The position numbers were made by a program, and so were the translations under genes. Below are positions 1-8,789 of a DNA stretch of 15,177 nucleotides, in pieces. Under the pieces are notes generated by a model, which saw nothing but the letters and a program-made list of their open reading frames with translations, was not told the DNA's origin and searched no databases. The DNA comes from JASFUX01 sp050050115 (GTDB taxonomy: Bacteria; Pseudomonadota; Alphaproteobacteria; Caulobacterales; Maricaulaceae). Every line of letters starts with the position of its first letter. Position 1 is the stretch's first letter. The stretch covers positions 1 through 15,177 of the forward strand of contig JASFUX010000056.1 in the NCBI GenBank assembly GCA_050050115.1, given 5' to 3'.

Positions 1-156
1 CACTTCCGCACTGACTTCCCCGAGCATGCGCCAGTCGCCGCCCGCAGCTTCCTAAAACTCAAAGAAGACCGCATCGAAGCGGTCGCGCCGCCGCCGTTCG
101 CCTGTTCGCGCCTTGAAGAAAGACAGACCAATGCCCCGCCCCAGCCCGCGCCCTGA
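1..156 (+). CDS. nadB: L-aspartate oxidase, C-terminal end (partial)
   Basis: The first frame is open from base 1 to a TGA at 154-156 and gives the last 51 residues of a protein whose 5' part lies outside the window. It begins HFRTDFPE, which matches the conserved stretch near the end of L-aspartate oxidase (usually preceded by SRG-A/G-H). A basic helix-like segment and a proline-rich tail follow. NadB is a flavoenzyme that oxidises L-aspartate to iminoaspartate, which NadA condenses with dihydroxyacetone phosphate to quinolinate. The next gene, nadC, uses quinolinate and starts inside this one, so the two stop/start regions overlap by 26 bases, as expected for a translationally coupled NAD biosynthesis operon. 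The identification rests on the short motif plus the nadC neighbour. The tail after about residue 30 is not conserved enough to help. Confidence 0.83.
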   Translation, partial: HFRTDFPEHAPVAARSFLKLKEDRIEAVAPPPFACSRLEERQTNAPPQPAP

Positions 157-1006
157 CTTCGCTCCGCCTCCGCCGCACGTGATCAATCGCGTGATCGAGA
201 CGGGCCTCGCCGAGGACCTTGGCGAAGCGGGAGATTTGACTTCGCAGCACACCCTGCCCCCCGGCGCGCGCTGCACCGCCGCGTTCCGCGCCCGCGCGGC
301 CGGACGGATCGCCGGCGGCGTCCTGCTCGCGCCCCTGTTCGCCCGGCTCGATCCCGAAGCGAAGGTCAAGATCGCGCTCGCCGACGGCGCGAACGCAAGC
401 GGCGGCGCGGACATCGCCGAGGTGTCAGGCTCGGCCGCCGCAGTGCTCGCCGGCGAGCGCCTGGCGCTCAATCTGATGTCGCGGCTTTCCGGGATCGCGA
501 CGCTGACGCGCGCCTACGTCGCCGCGGTCGACGGGGCGATGGCGCGGATCGCTCACACGCGCAAGTCCACGCCTGGCCTCAGGGCGCTCGAGACCTATGC
601 GGTGCGCTGCGGGGGCGGTTCGAGCCATCGCCTCGGGCTGCACGACGCGATCTTGATCAAAGACAACCACGTTGCGGTCGCCGGCGGCGTCGGGCCGGCG
701 TTGATGGCCGTGCGCGCCAAGGCGGGGCATATGACCCATGTCGCAGTGGAGGTCGACACCCTCGACCAGCTCGAAGAAGCGCTGCGCTACAGCCCGGACG
801 TGGTGCTGCTCGACAACTTCCCGCTCGAGAACCTGCGCAAGGCCGTCCGCCTCGTCGGCTCGCGCTGCATCACCGAAGCCTCGGGCGGGGTCACGCTCGA
901 CACCGTTCATGCGATCGCCGAGACGGGCGTTGACGTCATCTCCGTGGGCGCGCTGACGCACTCGGCGCCGGCGCTCGACATCGGGCTCGACATAGAAATC
1001 AAGTAG
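131..1006 (+). CDS. nadC: Nicotinate-nucleotide pyrophosphorylase (carboxylating), quinolinate phosphoribosyltransferase
   Basis: This 291-residue cytosolic enzyme makes nicotinate mononucleotide, CO2 and pyrophosphate from quinolinate and PRPP, the step that joins the aspartate route to the common NAD pathway. The family signature is complete: HTRKSTPGLR at about residues 142-151, then YAVRCGGG, HR and LIKDNH ending near 180. These hold the Arg, Lys and His residues that bind quinolinate and PRPP. Further conserved blocks are EVDT (207-210), LLDN (226-229) and EASGGV (249-254), followed by the SVGALTHSAPALDIGL end typical of the family. The length is normal. I chose the ATG at 131. A TTG at 113 in the same frame would add six residues but has no better upstream signal. 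Translation starts inside nadB, so expression is probably coupled to it. The gene converges on the MarR/GNAT gene with only 9 bases between the stops. Confidence 0.96.
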   Translation: MPRPSPRPDFAPPPPHVINRVIETGLAEDLGEAGDLTSQHTLPPGARCTAAFRARAAGRIAGGVLLAPLFARLDPEAKVKIALADGANASGGADIAEVSGSAAAVLAGERLALNLMSRLSGIATLTRAYVAAVDGAMARIAHTRKSTPGLRALETYAVRCGGGSSHRLGLHDAILIKDNHVAVAGGVGPALMAVRAKAGHMTHVAVEVDTLDQLEEALRYSPDVVLLDNFPLENLRKAVRLVGSRCITEASGGVTLDTVHAIAETGVDVISVGALTHSAPALDIGLDIEIK

Positions 1007-1015
1007 CCGGCAAAC

Positions 1016-2005
1016 TCACGACGCCTCGGGCGCGGCCGCCGGATCGTATTTCATCGCCACGTTGCAGCGCTCGTACTCCGCGCCGTAGCGCTCCATGATC
1101 TCCGCGTCGTGGACGAAGCCGTGCTTCTCGTAAAGATGGATCGCGGCGACGCTCTTCTTGTTCGTCAACAGGAACAGCTCGCGCGCGCCCAGCTCACCGG
1201 CCTTTTTGATCAGCTGTCGGATGATGAGGTCGCCGGCCCCGCGGCCGCGCGCCTTGCGCAGCACGCCCATCTTGGCAAGCTCATAGACGCCCCCGCCCAT
1301 GTCGACCAGCGCGCCGGTTCCGACGACGCCCAGCATCCGAGACCGGGCGAAGACGACGGCGCCGCCCGGCGCGATGATCGCCGCCTCGGGATCGTTCATC
1401 TGCGCAAGGTCGGCGGCCTCGACCTCGTACATCTCGCTGACCCACTCGTGATTGATCTCGTAGAACGCGCGCGCCAGCTCCGGCGCATAGTCGACGATCT
1501 CGATCTCGTCCCGCTGCGCCGTCTGCCGCATGACGCGATCAAACAGGCTCTGCTCGCTCAAGGCGTCCTCGAGGCGGCCGAGCTGCTCGAGGAAATCCGG
1601 TCCGACCTGATTGCAGAGCTCAGTCGCCGCCGCTTCGACCGGCGCCCAGAGCGCGAACTTCATGTGCTCGACGAGATCCCGTCCGGCTGGCGTCAGAGAG
1701 ATGATCTTGTGACGCGAGTCCCCGGCGTCGGCGCTCAGCTCGACCAGCCCGCCCGCCCTCAGCTGCGAGGCCGCGCGCGTCACCGCCGGCTGGGAGACGC
1801 CGATGATCTGGGACGCCTCGACCACGCCGACCGGACCATGAGCGTCGAGGCAGGCGATCAGCGGGAAATGACTCGGCTGGACATCGAGGTCGAGCGCCTG
1901 AAACACGTTGCCGGCTTCGGCTTGAAGCCGATCGGCCAGCCTCTTGAGCCGGCTCCCCAAAGCCAGCGCCGCTTTCTCCCTCAGAATGTCGCGATGCTGT
2001 CTCAT
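1016..2005 (-). CDS. MarR-family regulator fused to a GNAT N-acetyltransferase
   Basis: This 329-residue protein has two domains. Residues 1 to about 155 form a MarR winged helix: a helix-turn-helix near 62-86 (VEASQIIGVSQPAVTRAASQL) and a wing around DSRHKIISLTPAG (96-108). Residues about 168-320 form a GNAT fold, with the acetyl-CoA pyrophosphate-binding loop RGRGAG at 253-258 and the family's AIHLYEKHGF at 288-297. MarR-GNAT fusions are a recognised architecture in proteobacteria. The acetylated substrate is not predictable from sequence. The ATG at 2005 is favoured because an in-frame TAA lies 12 bases upstream, although the ribosome binding site is weak. A palindrome of MarR-operator type covers the likely transcription start (2022-2045), so autorepression is probable by inference. 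The gene stands alone, 194 bases after the wall hydrolase gene on the same strand. Confidence 0.9.
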   Translation of the reverse strand: MRQHRDILREKAALALGSRLKRLADRLQAEAGNVFQALDLDVQPSHFPLIACLDAHGPVGVVEASQIIGVSQPAVTRAASQLRAGGLVELSADAGDSRHKIISLTPAGRDLVEHMKFALWAPVEAAATELCNQVGPDFLEQLGRLEDALSEQSLFDRVMRQTAQRDEIEIVDYAPELARAFYEINHEWVSEMYEVEAADLAQMNDPEAAIIAPGGAVVFARSRMLGVVGTGALVDMGGGVYELAKMGVLRKARGRGAGDLIIRQLIKKAGELGARELFLLTNKKSVAAIHLYEKHGFVHDAEIMERYGAEYERCNVAMKYDPAAAPEAS

Positions 2006-2021
2006 CGGCGCTCGCCATTAC

Positions 2022-2045
2022 ATAACGCGTTATATAACGCACTAT
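2022..2045 (-). promoter_or_regulatory. Candidate MarR operator (inverted repeat)
   Basis: A perfect 14-base palindrome, GCGTTATATAACGC, lies at 2027-2040. The symmetry resumes after a 2-base mismatch on each side (ATA at 2022-2024 against TAT at 2043-2045), giving a 24-base imperfect inverted repeat. Read another way, it is two tandem 12-mers, ATAACGCGTTAT and ATAACGCACTAT. It ends 17 bases before the ATG of the MarR-GNAT gene and directly abuts or overlaps the candidate -10 box. AT-rich inverted repeats at the promoter are the usual binding sites of MarR dimers. That the neighbouring regulator binds here is inference. Confidence 0.6.
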
Positions 2046-2067
2046 ATGAACGCCGTCCATGTCTCAA
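2041..2067 (-). promoter_or_regulatory. Candidate sigma-70-type promoter of the MarR-GNAT gene
   Basis: On the minus strand, TTGAGA (2067-2062, five of six matches to TTGACA) is followed after 15 bases by TATAGT (2046-2041, five of six matches to TATAAT). The spacer is shorter than the ideal 17. The predicted start would fall inside the palindrome at 2027-2040. The call is supported by position and by the overlap with the operator candidate, not by any experiment. Confidence 0.4.
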
Positions 2068-2114
2068 AAATGCGAGACGCGCTTATGCGGACAAGGCGGC
2101 TGCGAACGACCGCC
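2061..2114 (-). other. Weak hairpins behind the wall hydrolase gene
   Basis: The 194-base gap between the wall hydrolase stop and the MarR-GNAT start contains GGCGG-N10-CCGCC (2095-2114) and GTCTC-N8-GAGAC (2061-2078). Either could slow transcription running out of the hydrolase gene. Neither has a following T run on the minus strand, so a proper intrinsic terminator is not demonstrated. Confidence 0.25.
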
Positions 2115-2199
2115 AAGCCTCGCCGGCCGGTTCTTTAGACAATCGCGAGAATGGATCTGGGAGTCGCCCGACCTGCAGCACGCAGGCAAGCCGCGCCGC

Positions 2200-2967
2200 T
2201 TACGCGCCGCGCCGGCCCGATTCCTCGTCGCTTTGAGGGAAGCGATAGAAGATGTGCGTACCGATGGTCTTGGTGTGCACCAGCCGTGGCGCCCAGTAGG
2301 GACGCACATAGTTCGCGTGATAGTGCGTCGCATCGCCGGTTACTGCGGTCGACAGGCCCATCATCGCGTGCGCGGCGATGTTTTGCGCCTGCTGCCAGCG
2401 CGCCCCGCGCGGCGGACGACGCGCTTCCGAGCCGTCGCAGGTGAACGAGAACTGGCAAGAGAGGTGGTTGCCGCGCCAGGAGAGGCCCGTCTCCCGGTCG
2501 GTGCCCTCATAGACGACGTCGCAGACGTTGTTCGGGTAAAGCCGGTGGCTGACCCGGTTCAACACCACTTCGGCGACCGCGAGCTGTCCCACTTGAGATT
2601 CCGAGCGCGCCTCGTAGTAGATCGCGCGCGACAGGCAATCGAGATCGACCCGCTGCTCGACAGCGGTCTCGAAGTGCACCGGCGCGAAAGTCTGGTACGG
2701 CGCGACGACGGCGCGGTCGCGCGCCGGCTGATCGACGGTCTGCAGCGCGGCCATGCGCTTGACCGACGGGCGCGCCTCGGCGAACTGGTCTGCGTCGGCT
2801 TCGACGAACGCCTGGGCGCGAAGCCGCCAGGTGCGGGCCTCGGCCTGCTCTTCGACACGATGCTCAAGCACCGGCGCGCCGACCGCGATGACGGCCATCA
2901 TGCCGAGGCCGGCCGTCGCATTGGTCGCGAGCCGCCGCGTATCGGGCTCGGTCACGAACTTCACCAT
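2200..2967 (-). CDS. Membrane-anchored cell wall hydrolase, SleB/CwlJ (Hydrolase_2) family
   Basis: This 255-residue protein has a short cytosolic N-terminus, one membrane segment at about residues 15-33 (ATNATAGLGMMAVIAVGAP), a linker of about 75 residues and a SleB-type hydrolase domain from about 108 to 243. Domain landmarks are AIYYEARSE (115-123, with the presumed catalytic Glu119), AVAEVVLNRV (130-139), CQFSFTCDG (171-179), ATHYHA (213-218) and IGTHIFYRF (235-243). The family was first known from spore germination lytic transglycosylases, but alphaproteobacteria that do not sporulate use it on periplasmic peptidoglycan. I chose the ATG at 2967 because AGGA sits 9 bases upstream and the anchor follows directly. 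An in-frame ATG at 3135 would add 56 residues that read as untranslated leader. A CtrA box 62 bases upstream suggests cell-cycle control. The gene stands alone between ppdK and the MarR-GNAT gene. Confidence 0.9.
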   Translation of the reverse strand: MVKFVTEPDTRRLATNATAGLGMMAVIAVGAPVLEHRVEEQAEARTWRLRAQAFVEADADQFAEARPSVKRMAALQTVDQPARDRAVVAPYQTFAPVHFETAVEQRVDLDCLSRAIYYEARSESQVGQLAVAEVVLNRVSHRLYPNNVCDVVYEGTDRETGLSWRGNHLSCQFSFTCDGSEARRPPRGARWQQAQNIAAHAMMGLSTAVTGDATHYHANYVRPYWAPRLVHTKTIGTHIFYRFPQSDEESGRRGA

Positions 2968-3029
2968 CCGCGTCAGTCCTGTGGTTTCCGCGAACACACG
3001 CAGTTGTGCACACCGATGCGCCGATTCGC

Positions 3030-3044
3030 TTAACAGTGCGTTAA
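3030..3044 (-). promoter_or_regulatory. CtrA-type binding site (TTAA-N7-TTAA)
   Basis: The sequence TTAA CGCACTG TTAA on the minus strand matches the full CtrA consensus exactly, with the correct 7-base spacer. It lies 62 bases before the ATG of the SleB-family hydrolase. In DNA this GC-rich, eight fixed A/T positions are rare by chance, of the order of one per megabase. CtrA is the essential cell-cycle response regulator of Caulobacter-type alphaproteobacteria and controls many envelope genes. A CcrM methylation motif (GATTC, 3023-3027) sits two bases away. Whether CtrA activates or represses here cannot be read from sequence. Confidence 0.65.
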
Positions 3045-3084
3045 TCGGTTCGCGCGCGCCGCAACGGATCGGGAATATGAAAAC

Positions 3085-3121
3085 GTCGGCTTGCCTCCGC
3101 AGTTCGCGGAGCGCCGCCGAC
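3085..3121 (-). other. Two-part hairpin in the wall hydrolase leader
   Basis: On the minus strand an outer stem GTCGGC/GCCGAC encloses an unpaired 4-by-4 internal loop (GGCG against GCAA) and then an inner stem CTCCGC/GCGGAG closed by the loop GAACT. Both six-base stems are perfect. The element would be transcribed from the promoter candidate at 3170-3196 and lies about 120 bases before the hydrolase start. It could be a leader RNA structure. No known riboswitch family is recognised. Confidence 0.45.
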
Positions 3122-3169
3122 AGCCCACCAAACATGACCGGCTCGGTTTCAGCCCTTATTTAGATTCAA

Positions 3170-3196
3170 ATTTTAGCACAATCATCACGGTCGCAA
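3170..3196 (-). promoter_or_regulatory. Candidate Caulobacter-type housekeeping promoter for the wall hydrolase gene
   Basis: On the minus strand TTGCGAC (3196-3190) is followed after 12 bases by GCTAAAAT (3177-3170). The Caulobacter housekeeping consensus is TTGACGS, 10-14 bases, GCTANAWC, so the -10 half matches at 7 of 8 positions and the spacing fits. The region is locally AT-rich. A start near 3163 would give a leader of about 195 bases containing the hairpin and the CtrA box. Confidence 0.5.
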
Positions 3197-3240
3197 CGTG
3201 GCGCCGCGTCACACTGGTTACAGAAGTGTTACCGTGCGAC
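3190..3240 (-). other. Nested inverted repeats behind ppdK, possible transcription barrier
   Basis: An outer six-base repeat GTCGCA (3190-3195)/TGCGAC (3235-3240) encloses an imperfect eight-base stem (3208-3215 with 3225-3232, one mismatch, nine-base loop). It lies 25-75 bases past the ppdK stop and could act as its transcript end. There is no T tract, so intrinsic termination is uncertain. The outer left arm is shared with the -35 box of the promoter candidate at 3170-3196. Confidence 0.3.
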
Positions 3241-3265
3241 AACAGTGGCGTTTATCGCCTTGATT

Positions 3266-5971
<2,706 letters not shown>

Positions 5972-5979
5972 TAGCCCCG

Positions 5980-8295
5980 TCACCCTGCGATTTTCGAGAA
6001 ATCGGCGACACCTGATAACGCGTCGCGGAACTGAGACAAGAGCAGAAGGCGGTTTCGCCGCAGCTCGCTGTCCTCAGCGTTAACGGTCACATGGTCGAAG
6101 AAGGCGTCAACGGCCGGGCGCAAAGGCGCGAGCGCGGCCATGGCGGCTTCGAACTCTTCGGCGGCGACGGCCTTCTCGACCTCGGCGCGCGCGGCGGTCA
6201 GCGCCTTGTGGAGAGCTTTCTCCTCGGCTTGGTCGAAGCGCGCCGGATCGGGCTCGCCGGCGTAGCTCTCGCCGTCCTTCTTCTCCTCGGCCTTCAAGAT
6301 GTTCGTCGCGCGCTTGTAGCCGGCGAGCAGGTTCGCGCCGTCGTCCGTATCGAGGAAGCGGCCGAGCGCCTCGACGCGTTTGGCGATCAGGACGAGATCG
6401 TCCTCGATCGCATCACCACGAACTCCTTGGTACTCAACGCCCGCACCTACGTTAACCACCGAAGCTCTAATTCGATCAGCCGGAACGTCCTTCCCACGCA
6501 TGTAGTGTTCGAGACGCTCTAGAACGAAATCTCGGACACCGACGTAAGGCTCCATCGCCCTCTTCAGAATCTCGAGATCAGGTTTCTTGAACCTCTCAAG
6601 CACAGCGGAACTTGCGATTCGACGCAGTTGCGAAGCACGGTCTGTATTCAGAAGATCTGCGGGAAATGCTGCGACTAGTTTGTCAATCGCATCGTCGTAG
6701 CGGGAGAACTCATCCTTCAGCCATATCTGCACAAGCACACTTGCGGCATCCCAAAGCCTCACGCGCTTGTCGCCTTCGAGCAGTATTCTGATTACGCCCA
6801 AGGCTGCCCTTCGTAGCGCAAACGGATCACTTGAACCCGTAGGCTTTTCGTCAATTCGCCAAAACGCAAAAAGCGTATCTAGCTTGTCCGCCAGCGCGAC
6901 GGCCACCGCGGTCGGCTCAGTCGGAACCTCGTCAGAGGGGCCTTGCGGGCGATAGTGGTCGCGGATCGCGTTCGCCACCGCGCGCGCGGCATCCGCGCTG
7001 TAGGGCGTGCCCGGCTTGACCTCGCCCTCCCCGGTCAGCGGATCGAGCCCGGCTTCGAGCAGCGCATAGTAGCGCCCCATCACGCCTTGCAGCTCGGGGA
7101 ACTCGTAGACCATCTCGGAGACGAGATCGGCCTTGGCCAGCTTCGCGGCGACGCCCGCCAAGTCCGGGTCCGCGCCGACGATCGGCGCAAGTTCCTTCGC
7201 TAGCGCTTCGACCCGCGCCGTCTTGTCGAACACCGAGCCGAGCTTGGCGTGAAAGACGATGTCCTTGAGCTTGGGAATATTCGCGCCCAAGGGCGTCTTG
7301 CGGTCATTGTCCCAGAAATAGCGCGCATCATTCAGCCGCGCCGAGAGCACCCGCGCGTTGCCCGCCGCGATCGCCTTGCCGCCGTCGGGCGCGGTCTGGT
7401 TGGCGACGACCACGAACTTCGGCGCTAATTTATCCGTCTTCGGATTACGCACGGCGAAGTATTTCTGGTGCGTCCGCATCGTCAGGCGGATCACCTCGGG
7501 CGGCAGGTCGAGGAACGCCGGGTCCATGTCTCCGAGCAGCACCACCGGATGCTCGACCAGCCCCGCGACTTCCTTAAGCAGCCCCTCGTCCTCGACCAGC
7601 TCGAGGTTCTGCGCCTGACACAAGGTCTTGGCGTCGGCGAGAATGATCTCGGCGCGCTCGGCCGCGTCGAGGATCACATGACCCTCGCGCCGCAGCCGGC
7701 CTTCATAGTCCTCGAACTCGCGCACCTTGAACGGTCCGCGGCCATGGATGCGGTGGCCTTCAGTCAGGTCGCCGCTTTCGATCCCGTCGATCTCGAACTG
7801 CACGATCTCGCCGTCGAAGGCGCACAGGATACGCTGGATCGGTCGCACCCATCTCAGATCACCATCGCCCCAGCGCATCGACTTCGGCCAATGGAACGAC
7901 CGGATGATCGCGGGGACCGCCTCGGCGATCACGTCCGCCGTCGGCCGGCCCGGCTTGTCGGTCACGGCGACGTAGAACTGGCCCTTCTTGTCCTCGCGCA
8001 CCTCGGCCTCGTCGATCGACGCGAGGCCGGCCGCGCGGACGAAGCCTTCGATCGCCTTGTCGGGCGCGCCCACCTTGGGGCCTTTGCGCTCCTCGCGGCG
8101 GTCGGGCGTCTTCACCGGCAAGTCGTCGAACACGGCGGTGATCCGCCGCGGGCCGGCGAAGCTGCGCCCGCCTGTGGGAAGAAGCCCCGCCTCGGTCAGC
8201 GCGTCGGTCAGCGCGCGCGTGAGCTGATCCTCCGCCGCGGCCTGCATGCGCGCGGGGATCTCCTCGGAGAAGATTTCTAACAGCAGCTCGGGCAT
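5980..8295 (-). CDS. glyS: Glycine--tRNA ligase, beta subunit
   Basis: This 771-residue protein is the beta chain of the bacterial alpha2beta2 glycyl-tRNA synthetase. It supplies most tRNA contacts and the anticodon-binding end, while the alpha chain (glyQ, 10560-11504) carries the aminoacylation core. Landmarks in order are MPELLLEIFSEEIPARM at the start, CAFDGEIVQFEIDGI (158-172), LTMRTHQKYFAV (271-282), DARYFWDNDRKTPL (323-336), KPTGSSDPFALRRAALGVIRI (484-504) and the family's ending VNAEDSELRRNRLLLL...VADFSKI (738-769). The ATG at 8295 is fixed by the conserved start, although its ribosome binding site is poor. Residues about 466-625 are encoded by DNA near 53% GC with many rare codons, against 65-70% just outside, so the gene looks like a mosaic while the protein stays intact. 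ppdK follows 8 bases after the stop. Confidence 0.97.
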   Translation of the reverse strand: MPELLLEIFSEEIPARMQAAAEDQLTRALTDALTEAGLLPTGGRSFAGPRRITAVFDDLPVKTPDRREERKGPKVGAPDKAIEGFVRAAGLASIDEAEVREDKKGQFYVAVTDKPGRPTADVIAEAVPAIIRSFHWPKSMRWGDGDLRWVRPIQRILCAFDGEIVQFEIDGIESGDLTEGHRIHGRGPFKVREFEDYEGRLRREGHVILDAAERAEIILADAKTLCQAQNLELVEDEGLLKEVAGLVEHPVVLLGDMDPAFLDLPPEVIRLTMRTHQKYFAVRNPKTDKLAPKFVVVANQTAPDGGKAIAAGNARVLSARLNDARYFWDNDRKTPLGANIPKLKDIVFHAKLGSVFDKTARVEALAKELAPIVGADPDLAGVAAKLAKADLVSEMVYEFPELQGVMGRYYALLEAGLDPLTGEGEVKPGTPYSADAARAVANAIRDHYRPQGPSDEVPTEPTAVAVALADKLDTLFAFWRIDEKPTGSSDPFALRRAALGVIRILLEGDKRVRLWDAASVLVQIWLKDEFSRYDDAIDKLVAAFPADLLNTDRASQLRRIASSAVLERFKKPDLEILKRAMEPYVGVRDFVLERLEHYMRGKDVPADRIRASVVNVGAGVEYQGVRGDAIEDDLVLIAKRVEALGRFLDTDDGANLLAGYKRATNILKAEEKKDGESYAGEPDPARFDQAEEKALHKALTAARAEVEKAVAAEEFEAAMAALAPLRPAVDAFFDHVTVNAEDSELRRNRLLLLSQFRDALSGVADFSKIAG
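6421..6900. other. Low-GC, rare-codon segment inside glyS (probable recombination tract)
   Basis: Counting by hand, 255 of 480 bases here are G or C (53%). The 60 bases on either side have 65% (6361-6420) and 70% (6901-6960). On the coding strand the segment uses CTA, AGA, AGG, ATA, CGA, ACA and AAA repeatedly, codons almost absent from the rest of the window. The reading frame and the family motif KPTGSSDPFALRR are intact across it. Edges are accurate to about 20 bases. Import by homologous recombination from a lower-GC relative is the simplest reading. Confidence 0.8.
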
Positions 8296-8389
8296 GGGGC
8301 TCAGGCGCGGAACTCAAGACCGCGCCGAAGTGGACCGGACCGGCCGCAAGGTCAAGGCGCGGGGCGGTTCGGCGCGCGGCGAAACGCCT

Positions 8390-8701
8390 TCAGGAGAACA
8401 CGAACGCCGCGGCCGTCGCGACCACGAGGCCGAGCACCAGCAGCCAGGGCAGCGCCCAGTTGTCGCCCGGCGCGACGAGGGTCACCGGCGCGCTGCGCAC
8501 TACGGCCCGCGCCGGCTTGGCCGAGGCCTTCCCCGCCGTCTTCGTCGTCGTCTTCGCCGTTCGCGCATGCTTCGCGCCCGACGCCATCCGGCCCGCGCCC
8601 CGCGCCGGCGGCCCGCCCTTGGTCTTGTTCGCTTTGGAGACCTGACCGATCACCGCCGCGGCGATGAACAGCAGCACAAATAGGACAAAAACGCCGTTCA
8701 T
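8390..8701 (-). CDS. Small two-TM protein with strongly basic linker, unknown function
   Basis: I do not recognise this 103-residue protein. It has a hydrophobic segment at about residues 4-20 (VFVLFVLLFIAAAVIGQ), a linker from 22 to 79 rich in Lys, Arg, Ala and Thr, and a second hydrophobic segment at about 82-102 ending in FVFS. Thirteen Lys/Arg and no Asp or Glu fall between residues 22 and 70, so by the positive-inside rule the linker should face the cytoplasm. The ATG at 8701 is chosen for its position at the edge of the first TM segment, with GGGGCG upstream. A GTG six bases earlier is possible. It lies 94 bases before glyS on the same strand and 88 bases after another small membrane gene, so it may be the middle of a transcript leading into glyS. 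The coding call rests on its two sensible TM segments. Confidence 0.6.
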   Translation of the reverse strand: MNGVFVLFVLLFIAAAVIGQVSKANKTKGGPPARGAGRMASGAKHARTAKTTTKTAGKASAKPARAVVRSAPVTLVAPGDNWALPWLLVLGLVVATAAAFVFS

Positions 8702-8789
8702 CCGCACGCCCCAAGTCGATCCGCCGTAAATGGACGGGCGCCCGCGCGCGCCGTCAAGCGTCAGGCGCCGCAGGCCCGGAGCACGCGCC

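Noticed and set aside
113..130. TTG start for nadC six codons before the chosen ATG
   Set aside because: A rarer start codon with no better upstream signal and no conserved residues in the added part.
1109..2236. Long open frame on the plus strand opposite the MarR-GNAT gene
   Set aside because: Its translation is Arg/Asp/Leu-rich shadow sequence typical of the antisense of a GC-rich gene. It shows no family motif and covers the operator and promoter of the real gene.
2059..3033. 324-residue open frame on the plus strand opposite the wall hydrolase
   Set aside because: The minus-strand product has a complete SleB domain. The plus-strand product is Arg/Gly-rich with no recognisable domain.
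2968..3135. In-frame 56-residue upstream extension of the wall hydrolase from an ATG at 3135
   Set aside because: The stretch has no ribosome binding site, would push the membrane anchor to about residue 70, and overlaps the hairpin and CtrA box. The ATG at 2967 has AGGA at good spacing and places the anchor normally.
6091..6522. Plus-strand frame partly over the low-GC tract in glyS, considered as an inserted gene
   Set aside because: The GlyS frame runs through the whole tract with family motifs intact, so the tract is part of glyS. The opposite frame has no recognisable domain.
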